Shown in pieces: positions 1 to 5,834 of a stretch of DNA of 6,034 nt; positions within the stretch are counted from its first letter, which is position 1; each line of letters starts with the position of its first letter. Under the pieces are notes generated by a model. It saw only the letters and a program-made list of their open reading frames with translations, was not told the origin of the DNA and did no database searches. The translations under genes were made by a program, and so were the position numbers. The DNA lies in the NCBI GenBank assembly GCA_964427505.1, contig CAYRUO010000050.1, positions 1 through 6,034 of the forward strand, written 5' to 3'. This stretch comes from Thermanaerothrix sp034436175 (GTDB lineage: Bacteria; Chloroflexota; Anaerolineae; Anaerolineales; Anaerolineaceae).

Positions 1-2942
1 TGCATCTGCCCTCGGATGACCAGCGGCCCTGGCCCTCTCCCGCGCTCAATCCCCTGTATGAGATAGACCAGGCCAGCACCCCGCGCCTGCGTGGGTGGCA
101 GGTGGCAGGGCTGACCCTCCCGCTGGCCAAGGCGTTTACCATTTTGACCACGCTCCCCGCCGAGGGCGTGGCCGGCGAGATTCGCCTCGGCGCCGATACG
201 CGCTACTGGCAGGTGGTGTGCAACCTGGTGTTGGAAATCCTGGCCCAGCAGAAATATCTACCTACGCTGCAAGCCCCTACCGGCCCCCGCGAGCACTACC
301 TGGCGCGTTGGCTGCCGGTGCTGGATGGCCCCAACGATGCCCAACGCCTGGATCGCCTGGAACAGGCCATGCCGCCGCTGTGCCGCGCCGAACGCCGCCC
401 TAATCCGCGCGGCACACCGTTCTTTTCACCGGCGCGCGCCCTGCTGGATGACTTCATCCGCTATGCCACCGATGCCCTGGTACGCACGTGGGGGCGCAGT
501 CAGATGCCCCTCATCCCCCCGGATTCCGATCAGGTGCAAGACCGCTGGTTGGAAGCGCTCTTCCGTCCTGATCCAATGGTGCGGGCATCGCTGGCGCAGG
601 TACGCGCCCTTCACAGCACCTTGCAGGCCTGGCTGCGCAATCTGCACGTGGCCGGCGATGAGCACTTCCGCGTTGCCTTTTTGCTCGAAGCCCCCCCGGC
701 GTCCGAACAGCCCAGCGCCGAAGGCACCTGGGAACTGCATTACCTACTGCAATCGCGCAGTGACCCCAGCCTGCTCATCTCTGCCGAGGATATCTGGTTC
801 AAATCCCCGCACGAACTGGTGCAACTGAGCGACCGCCTGATCGCGCCCCAAGAGCGCCTGCTGGCCGGATTGGGCTACGCCGCGCGCTTCTTCCCGCCCA
901 TCCTCACCAGCCTGGCCGCCCGCCACCCCACCGGCATCAGCCTGGATACGCCGGCAGCCTACCGCTTCCTGCGCGAGGTGGTGCCGATCCTGGAACAGGC
1001 CGGGTTTGGCATCCTGACCCCACCGTGGTGGAACCAGCGTGGGGCGCGCTTGGGGGTGCGCGTGCGCCTCAAGCCCGCTACTCCCCAACCGCCTTCTGCC
1101 GCCCCCGGTTTGCTCGACCTGCGCACCCTGGTGCAGTTCGAATGGGAAATTGCCCTCGGCGAAACGGCACTCACCCGCGAGGCGTTCGAAGCACTGGTGG
1201 CGCTCAAATCGCCCCTGGTGCAGGTGCGCGGCCAGTGGGTGCTGTTGGACAGCGCGCAGGTCGAAGCCGCCATCCGCTTTTGGGAGAAACAGCGCCAGAG
1301 CGCGCCGGTGACCCTGCTCGAAGCCACCCGCCTGGCGCTGGGCACCGAACAGGTGCACGATTTGCCGGTGGATGAGGTGCAGGCCGAGGGCTGGCTGGCC
1401 GAATGGCTGGAACGGCTCAAGGAACCCCAGCGCCTGAGTGAACTGCCCCCGCCGCGCTCATTGCGGGGTGAACTGCGCCCTTACCAGCGGGTGGGCTTCT
1501 CGTGGCTGGCCTTCTTCCGCCGCTACGGGCTGGGGGCCTGTCTGGCCGATGACATGGGACTGGGCAAGACCATCCAGACCTTGGCGCTCTTGCTCTATGA
1601 AAAAGAGCAGTACGGGCAGTTTCCGGCCCCGGTGCTCTTGGTTTGCCCCACCTCGGTGGTCACCAACTGGCAGCGCGAAGCCGAGCGCTTTGCTCCCTCC
1701 CTGCGCTTGCTCATCCACCAAGGGCCTAACCGCCTGCGCGATGAAGCGTTCCGCCAAGCGGCGCAGGCGGCGGATATGGTGGTCACCAGTTATGCCCTAC
1801 TGCGCCAAGATCAAGCCCTGCTGGAATCGCTGGAATGGTTCGGCGTGATCCTGGACGAGGCGCAGAATATCAAGAACCCCTCGGCGCGCCAAAGCCAAGC
1901 CGCGCGCCGCCTCAAAGCCCAGTTCCGTTTAGCGCTGACCGGTACACCGGTCGAGAATCGTTTGGATGACCTCTGGTCTATCATGCACTTCCTTAATCCG
2001 GGCTACCTGGGCTCGCTGGAAGCCTTCCGCCGCGAGTTCGTCCTGCCGGTACAGCGCTTTGGCAACGCCGAAGCCGCCCAGCGCCTGCGCCGCATGGTGG
2101 CGCCGTTCATCCTGCGCCGCGTCAAGACCGACCCACGCGTCATCCAAGACCTGCCCGAGAAGATCGAGGTCAAGCAGTACTGCACCCTCAGCGAGGAACA
2201 GGCCACGCTCTACCAGGCCGTGGTGGATCAGACCCTGGCGCGGATCGAGGGCAGCGAGGGCATGCAGCGGCGCGGCCTCATCCTGAGCATGATCACCCAG
2301 TTGAAGCAGGTATGCAACCACCCGGCCCAGTTCTTGCACCAGCCGCTCGATCCGCATCGTGATAGTGCCATGTTGAACGGGCGCAGTGGTAAATTGAACC
2401 GCCTGATTGAAATGCTGGATGAGGTGATCGCCGCCGGCGACCGCGCGCTGGTCTTCACCCAGTTCGCCGAGATGGGTGAACTGCTGGCACAGGCGATCCC
2501 CTTACATCTGAACGTTCCGGTCTACTTCCTGCACGGCGGCACCCCGCCGCGCCAGCGCGAGCAGATGGTGCGCCGCTTCCAAGAGGATGACCACAGCCCG
2601 CCGGTATTTATCCTCTCGCTCAAAGCGGGCGGGCTGGGGTTGAACCTCACCCGTGCCACCTATGTTTTTCACTTTGATCGCTGGTGGAACCCGGCAGTGG
2701 AGAATCAAGCCACCGACCGCGCCTTCCGCATTGGGCAAACGCGCAACGTTCAGGTGCATAAACTGATTACCCAAGGCACGTTAGAAGAACGGATTGATGA
2801 CCTGATCGAATCCAAAATCGGTCTGGCCCAATCCATCATTGGCGAGGATGAATCCTGGCTGACCGAATTGAGTAACGAGCAGTTGCGCGACCTGGTGATG
2901 CTGCGCACACAGGGGAAAGTTTCGTATGAGCCAATATCATGA
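1..2942 (+). CDS. SNF2/Rad54-family DNA-dependent ATPase (helicase-like), 5' end outside window
   Basis: Superfamily 2 SNF2-type ATPase, expected to translocate on double-stranded DNA and remodel protein-DNA complexes in the cytoplasm. The frame is open from base 3, giving 979 visible residues. Numbering from that codon, all ATPase motifs are present: DDMGLGKT (Walker A, 516-523), CPTSVVTNW (motif Ia, about 548-556), DEAQ (motif II, 618-621), TGTP (motif III, 646-649), LVFTQF (816-821), SLKAGGLGLN (motif V, 872-881) and QATDRAFRIGQ with the arginine finger (motif VI, 902-912). Residues about 312-433, including a P-WW patch, resemble the bacterial SNF2-associated domain DUF3670; the region before it is unassigned. 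A GTG at 102 could be called as the start, but the 33 codons before it read as family-like protein (LPSDDQ, PWPSPAL), so the real start is upstream. It overlaps the SWIM gene by 17 bases. Nothing suggests decay. Confidence 0.96.
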   Translation, partial: HLPSDDQRPWPSPALNPLYEIDQASTPRLRGWQVAGLTLPLAKAFTILTTLPAEGVAGEIRLGADTRYWQVVCNLVLEILAQQKYLPTLQAPTGPREHYLARWLPVLDGPNDAQRLDRLEQAMPPLCRAERRPNPRGTPFFSPARALLDDFIRYATDALVRTWGRSQMPLIPPDSDQVQDRWLEALFRPDPMVRASLAQVRALHSTLQAWLRNLHVAGDEHFRVAFLLEAPPASEQPSAEGTWELHYLLQSRSDPSLLISAEDIWFKSPHELVQLSDRLIAPQERLLAGLGYAARFFPPILTSLAARHPTGISLDTPAAYRFLREVVPILEQAGFGILTPPWWNQRGARLGVRVRLKPATPQPPSAAPGLLDLRTLVQFEWEIALGETALTREAFEALVALKSPLVQVRGQWVLLDSAQVEAAIRFWEKQRQSAPVTLLEATRLALGTEQVHDLPVDEVQAEGWLAEWLERLKEPQRLSELPPPRSLRGELRPYQRVGFSWLAFFRRYGLGACLADDMGLGKTIQTLALLLYEKEQYGQFPAPVLLVCPTSVVTNWQREAERFAPSLRLLIHQGPNRLRDEAFRQAAQAADMVVTSYALLRQDQALLESLEWFGVILDEAQNIKNPSARQSQAARRLKAQFRLALTGTPVENRLDDLWSIMHFLNPGYLGSLEAFRREFVLPVQRFGNAEAAQRLRRMVAPFILRRVKTDPRVIQDLPEKIEVKQYCTLSEEQATLYQAVVDQTLARIEGSEGMQRRGLILSMITQLKQVCNHPAQFLHQPLDPHRDSAMLNGRSGKLNRLIEMLDEVIAAGDRALVFTQFAEMGELLAQAIPLHLNVPVYFLHGGTPPRQREQMVRRFQEDDHSPPVFILSLKAGGLGLNLTRATYVFHFDRWWNPAVENQATDRAFRIGQTRNVQVHKLITQGTLEERIDDLIESKIGLAQSIIGEDESWLTELSNEQLRDLVMLRTQGKVSYEPIS
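2911..2920 (+). promoter_or_regulatory. Ribosome binding site for the SWIM gene, inside the helicase gene
   Basis: The purine-rich stretch AGGGGAAAG lies 10 bases (from AGGGG) before the ATG at 2926, within the last codons of the helicase gene. It supports that ATG as the SWIM start and suggests translation is coupled to the helicase. No promoter is visible between the two genes. Confidence 0.7.
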
Positions 2943-3867
2943 TGTTGAGGATCGCGAGTTTGCTGCGTGGGGGCCGCGCCAGCCGCGCAAAGCCAAAGGC
3001 GGGATCAAAGCCATCAGCGCCCGCGGCGATTTTGGCAAAAATTGGTGGTCGCGGCGCTGGATTCAGGCGTTGGAGCAGATCACCGATCTGCGCCGCCTCC
3101 AGCGTGGGCGCACCTACGCGCGTGCCGGCCAGGTCTTGAAGATCGAAGAGCGCGAGGGCGGGATTGAAGCCCTGGTGCAGGGCACGCGCCCCCGCCCTTA
3201 CAAAGTCACCATCCGCCTGACCCCGCTGACGCCGCGCCAATGGGAGAAGGTGCTGGACGTGCTGGCAGATCAAGCCGTCTTTGCGGCGCAATTGCTGGCC
3301 GGGGAGATGCCCCCGAACATCGAGGAAGCCTTCGCCACCGCCGGGGTAAACCTCTTCCCGACCGCGCGGGGCGACCTTTTCACCTCGTGTTCTTGCCCCG
3401 ACAAGGCAAACCCCTGCAAGCACATTGCCGCCGCGCACTACATCCTGGGCGAACGCTTCGACGAAGACCCCTTCCTGCTTTTCCGCATGCGCGGGCGCAG
3501 CCAAGACCAGATCCTGGAAGGCCTGCGCCAGCGCCGTGGAGTGACCCCGGCGGTGCCGGCACGGCGTGCCGCACCGACGGCACCCAAGCGCACGCGCCCA
3601 CAGCCCCTTGACGCCGACTGGGAAGCGTTTTGGAACCTGCGCGATGACCTCACCCGTCTGTCGTTCCAAATGCAATCGCCGACGATTCCCCAACCCTTAC
3701 TGAAGCGGCTGGGCGATCCGGAAATCGCCGCCGGCTTGAGCCTGAGCGCGCAACTCGAAGCCACCTACGCCGCCGTCACCCAGATGGCGCTGTTCCTGGC
3801 TTACGGCGACCTGGGCGGCAACGGCGGCGGAGAGACACCCTCACCAGCGGAAAATGGGCGCCGTTAA
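2926..3867 (+). CDS. SWIM zinc-finger protein, partner of the SNF2 ATPase
   Basis: A 313-residue soluble protein with one SWIM zinc finger: C155-x-C157-x6-C164-x-H166, in the context SCSCPDKANPCKHIAAAHY. SWIM fingers are known to bind DNA or proteins and are often encoded beside SNF2 ATPases in bacteria. In order: an N-terminal part with the family-style patches KNWWSRRWIQALE (38-50) and GRTYARAGQV (61-70); a middle part about 80-150; the finger 155-166; a basic Pro/Ala linker about 204-228; a helical C-terminal part about 229-294; and a Gly-rich tail. The ATG at 2926 has a ribosome site and begins inside the helicase gene, so the pair is almost certainly one operon. Likely role, by inference: target recognition or a scaffold for the SNF2 motor. 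The last nine codons are shared with the opposite-strand gene that ends at 3841. Confidence 0.93.
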   Translation: MSQYHDVEDREFAAWGPRQPRKAKGGIKAISARGDFGKNWWSRRWIQALEQITDLRRLQRGRTYARAGQVLKIEEREGGIEALVQGTRPRPYKVTIRLTPLTPRQWEKVLDVLADQAVFAAQLLAGEMPPNIEEAFATAGVNLFPTARGDLFTSCSCPDKANPCKHIAAAHYILGERFDEDPFLLFRMRGRSQDQILEGLRQRRGVTPAVPARRAAPTAPKRTRPQPLDADWEAFWNLRDDLTRLSFQMQSPTIPQPLLKRLGDPEIAAGLSLSAQLEATYAAVTQMALFLAYGDLGGNGGGETPSPAENGRR

Positions 3868-4113
3868 GCGCTTGAAGTGATAAACAATCTGCGGGGCATT
3901 GAGCGCCGCGAGGTAAATCAGCACCACCCCCACAATCATCAGGATGAAGATGACCAGAGCACTGCTCTTTTCCTCTGCCGGTGCGAATAGAAAGCGCATA
4001 AAGGTGACAGCAAAAATGATGCCGACAATCAATACAATCGTCCAGAACACCAGGGGATGGATGTAAAATGGCAGCGGTGGTACCGGAGGAAGGTTAAAGG
4101 GTAAAGGGGGCAT
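3841..4113 (-). CDS. Small two-helix membrane protein of unknown function
   Basis: I do not recognise this 90-residue protein. It opens with a short proline-rich stretch in which PPLPF occurs twice (residues 2-6 and 12-16). Two hydrophobic helices follow, at about 21-43 and 51-71, joined by a short charged turn (APAEEKS), and then a basic and aromatic tail (YHFKRL to FRW). An inner-membrane hairpin is likely. The frame is open further upstream, to an ATG at 4248, but 4113 is the better start: AAAGGAG sits 8 bases before it, and the promoter at 4171-4199 would start transcription downstream of 4248. G+C over 3871-4113 is 50% by hand count, well below its neighbours. It converges on the SWIM gene, sharing 27 bases. 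The promoter, the ribosome site and the membrane-like composition argue that it is real; there is no homology evidence. Confidence 0.78.
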   Translation of the reverse strand: MPPLPFNLPPVPPLPFYIHPLVFWTIVLIVGIIFAVTFMRFLFAPAEEKSSALVIFILMIVGVVLIYLAALNAPQIVYHFKRLTAPIFRW

Positions 4114-4121
4114 GGGCGCAA

Positions 4122-4128
4122 CTCCTTT
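4122..4128 (-). promoter_or_regulatory. Strong Shine-Dalgarno site for the small membrane protein
   Basis: Read on the minus strand, AAAGGAG lies 8 bases before the ATG at 4113. This near-ideal match and spacing decide the start and rule out the longer reading from 4248. Confidence 0.85.
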
Positions 4129-4148
4129 ACAACAGGCAAGATGCACGC

Positions 4149-4198
4149 AATGACTCAGGCTCTTGCTTTTATGATAGTAAAATTCGGGTAATGAGTCA
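4149..4198. repeat. Paired AATGA(C/G)TCA elements, possible operator
   Basis: AATGACTCA (4149-4157) and AATGAGTCA (4190-4198) differ only at the central base. Each contains a near-palindromic heptamer (TGASTCA), so the pair can be read as direct or as inverted copies. They are 41 bases apart centre to centre, close to four helical turns. One overlaps the minus-strand -35 box and the start codon at 4191; the other lies about 10 bases downstream of the predicted minus-strand transcription start. Binding by a dimeric regulator is inference; two short copies could arise by chance. Confidence 0.35.
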
Positions 4199-4199
4199 A
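4171..4199 (-). promoter_or_regulatory. Sigma70-type promoter of the small membrane protein gene
   Basis: On the minus strand, TTGACT (4194-4199) and TATCAT (4171-4176) are separated by exactly 17 bases; each box matches the consensus at five of six positions. Transcription would begin near 4164-4165, leaving a leader of about 51 bases before the ATG at 4113. The -35 box lies inside codons 2-3 of the divergent gene that begins at 4191. Confidence 0.75.
4178..4183 (+). promoter_or_regulatory. Candidate -10 box (TAAAAT) of a leaderless transcript
   Basis: TAAAAT matches the -10 consensus at five of six positions and ends 7 bases before the ATG at 4191, so transcription would begin at or one base before the start codon. 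I see no -35 box at 16-18 bases and no ribosome site before this ATG. The box lies inside the spacer of the opposing promoter at 4171-4199. Confidence 0.45.
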
Positions 4200-5795
4200 A
4201 AGGAAACACCTTCGCATTTGCTCCATCCCTGGTCCTGGCTGATCCCACTGGGGCTTTTCGGCCTGCTCACCACCGTGACTGCGCTCATCACGCTGGATCG
4301 TAACGACGGCCACCTGATTTATGCCCAAGACGATGCCTACATCCACCTGGCAATGGCCAAAAACCTGGCCTTTTACGGCGTGTGGGGGGTGACGCGTTAC
4401 GCTTTCTCGCCATCCTCGTCCTCGCCGCTGTGGACGGCGGCGTTGGCGCTGGGAATGCGCTTGGTCGGCAACCAGGCCAGCCTGCCCTTTTGGTACAACC
4501 TGGCGCTGGGGGCGGCTCTGCTGGGGCTGGGCGAGTGCTTCCTGCGTCGCCGCGGGTTGAACCCCTCTCAACGCGCGCTGACACTGTGTGTGCTGATCAT
4601 TGCCATGCCGCTGATCCCGCTGGTCTTGAGCGGCATGGAGCACGTCCTGCACGCCGTGGTCATGCTGGGCTTCCTGCTGGCGCTGGAAACCGCTTGGGAT
4701 CACCCTCAAACCCGGCCGGCACGGTGGGCGCTCTTAGGGTTGGCGGCGCTCTTGCCTCTGGTGCGTTATGAGGGGTTGTTCCTGGTCGCAGTGACGGCGG
4801 GGCTGTTGATCCTACGCCGCCGCTGGAGGCTGGGGGCGGGCTTGGTGGTGCTGGCGGCACTGCCGGTGGCCGTGCTGGGCGCCTGGTATATCCGCCAGGG
4901 CTGGTGGTTCCTGCCCAGTTCGGTGCTGGTCAAAGGGTCATTGGGCAGTGGGCTGGGGTTAGCCGGCTTGCTACTGAGCATTCTAAAGCGGTTCTCGACA
5001 AATCTAACGGCGGCGCCGCAGGTGGGTTTCCTGCTCGTGGGATTGCTGATCGGCGTGGTAGCCCAGTGGAAGCGCGCCCGGCGCTTGAGCGGTGAGGTGG
5101 TGCTCATGCTGGTGGTAACCGGCACAATGCTTTCACACCTTGCCCTGGCCGCCGTGGGTCCGATGATGCGTTATCAGGCTTACCTGGTGGCAATTAGCCT
5201 GTTGGTGTTGGCCCGACCGCTTTTCTCCCTCGACCTGCGGCGCTGGTTCTCCACGCCAGCCCTGGCGCGCACGGCCCAGGCACTGGTAGCGGCGCTGATC
5301 CTGGCGCTGGCAGTGCTGGCCGGCGGCTACATGACGCTGAACACACCGCGTGCGACCACGAACATCTACCAACAACAGGTGCAGATGGCGCGCTTTGTAC
5401 GTCAGTTTTACAATCAGGGTACAGTCGCGCTGAACGATATCGGCGCCGTGGCGTATTTCACCGATGCCCACCTGGTGGATCTGGCCGGACTGGCAACGCG
5501 AGAGGCCGCCCAGGCGCGCCTGAACGGCACTTTTGGCCCTCAGATCATGGCCGACCTCACCCGCCAGGCCGATGTGGTCATCATTTACACGGCTTGGTTC
5601 CCCGCCGGACTGCCCGACACCTGGCAGGCTGTAGGGGAGTGGACGATCCCCGAGAATTTGATTTGCGGCGATGACACGGTAACCTTCCTGGCGCCCCGGG
5701 CCGACCTGGCGGCGGCTTTGCGCGCCAACCTGCGCGCTTTTGCCCCGTACCTGCCGGCGCCGGTGCAGCAGCGCGGAACTTACCTGACCCCCTAG
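4191..5795 (+). CDS. Polytopic membrane protein, GT-C glycosyltransferase-like
   Basis: A 534-residue integral membrane protein with about ten or more hydrophobic segments between residues 15 and 382, then an extracytoplasmic C-terminal domain of about 150 residues. Features seen in GT-C fold, lipid-phosphate-sugar-dependent transferases are present: an acidic DDAY pair (D47-D48) in the first outer loop, followed by HLAMAKNLA; SGMEH (147-151); RYEG (192-195); MRYQAYL (326-332); and in the C-terminal part VALNDIGAVAYF (412-423) and VDLAGLA (429-435). By family analogy it would move a sugar from a polyprenyl carrier to a cell-surface acceptor; donor and acceptor cannot be told. The ATG at 4191 is the first in-frame start after a stop at 4095-4097, and it lacks a ribosome site. 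Other sugar-nucleotide or lipid-carrier genes are absent from the window, so it looks like an orphan. It could instead be an inactive member of the fold. Confidence 0.82.
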   Translation: MSQKETPSHLLHPWSWLIPLGLFGLLTTVTALITLDRNDGHLIYAQDDAYIHLAMAKNLAFYGVWGVTRYAFSPSSSSPLWTAALALGMRLVGNQASLPFWYNLALGAALLGLGECFLRRRGLNPSQRALTLCVLIIAMPLIPLVLSGMEHVLHAVVMLGFLLALETAWDHPQTRPARWALLGLAALLPLVRYEGLFLVAVTAGLLILRRRWRLGAGLVVLAALPVAVLGAWYIRQGWWFLPSSVLVKGSLGSGLGLAGLLLSILKRFSTNLTAAPQVGFLLVGLLIGVVAQWKRARRLSGEVVLMLVVTGTMLSHLALAAVGPMMRYQAYLVAISLLVLARPLFSLDLRRWFSTPALARTAQALVAALILALAVLAGGYMTLNTPRATTNIYQQQVQMARFVRQFYNQGTVALNDIGAVAYFTDAHLVDLAGLATREAAQARLNGTFGPQIMADLTRQADVVIIYTAWFPAGLPDTWQAVGEWTIPENLICGDDTVTFLAPRADLAAALRANLRAFAPYLPAPVQQRGTYLTP

Positions 5796-5811
5796 ATGAA
5801 TCCTGCCGAGC

Positions 5812-5827
5812 ACCTTCAAGGTACAAT
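5812..5827 (+). promoter_or_regulatory. Candidate -10 box (TACAAT) with an adjoining 11-base palindrome
   Basis: TACAAT (5822-5827) matches the -10 consensus at five of six positions and ends 7 bases before the ATG at 5835, the same geometry as upstream of 4191. The perfect palindrome ACCTT-C-AAGGT (5812-5822) abuts it and shares its first T. No -35 box is evident. The palindrome may be a small operator or chance. Confidence 0.4.
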
Positions 5828-5834
5828 AAGGAAC

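Noticed and set aside
102..104. GTG at 102 as the start of the SNF2 gene
   Set aside because: The frame is open to the window edge, and the 33 upstream codons read as typical N-terminal family sequence, so the gene is truncated by the window.
2836..3693. 285-codon minus-strand open frame antisense to the SWIM gene
   Set aside because: Arg/Gly/Ala/Pro-rich shadow of a high-G+C coding region; it overlaps a well-supported SWIM protein and shows no recognisable motif.
1..3867. SNF2 gene as part of a DISARM-like or similar defence system
   Set aside because: No methyltransferase, phospholipase-D-like or other defence partner is in the window; the SWIM pairing and DUF3670 fit a general remodelling pair better.
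3866..3873. Palindrome AAGCGCTT at the SWIM stop codon as a terminator
   Set aside because: Eight bases with no loop and no following T run; not a credible intrinsic terminator.
4136..4166. Possible hairpin (GCAAGA/TCTTGC) at the start of the small membrane gene's leader
   Set aside because: Only a six-base stem with a 19-base loop, partly upstream of the predicted transcription start; too weak to call a riboswitch or attenuator.
4170..4175. TATGAT as a plus-strand -10 box for the gene at 4191
   Set aside because: No partner -35 box at 16-18 bases, and it coincides with the minus-strand -10 box, which has a well-spaced partner; TAAAAT is better placed.
4114..4248. 45-residue N-terminal extension of the small minus-strand protein starting at 4248
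   Set aside because: The predicted promoter lies downstream of that ATG, the sequence overlaps the divergent gene, and a near-perfect ribosome site precedes the ATG at 4113.
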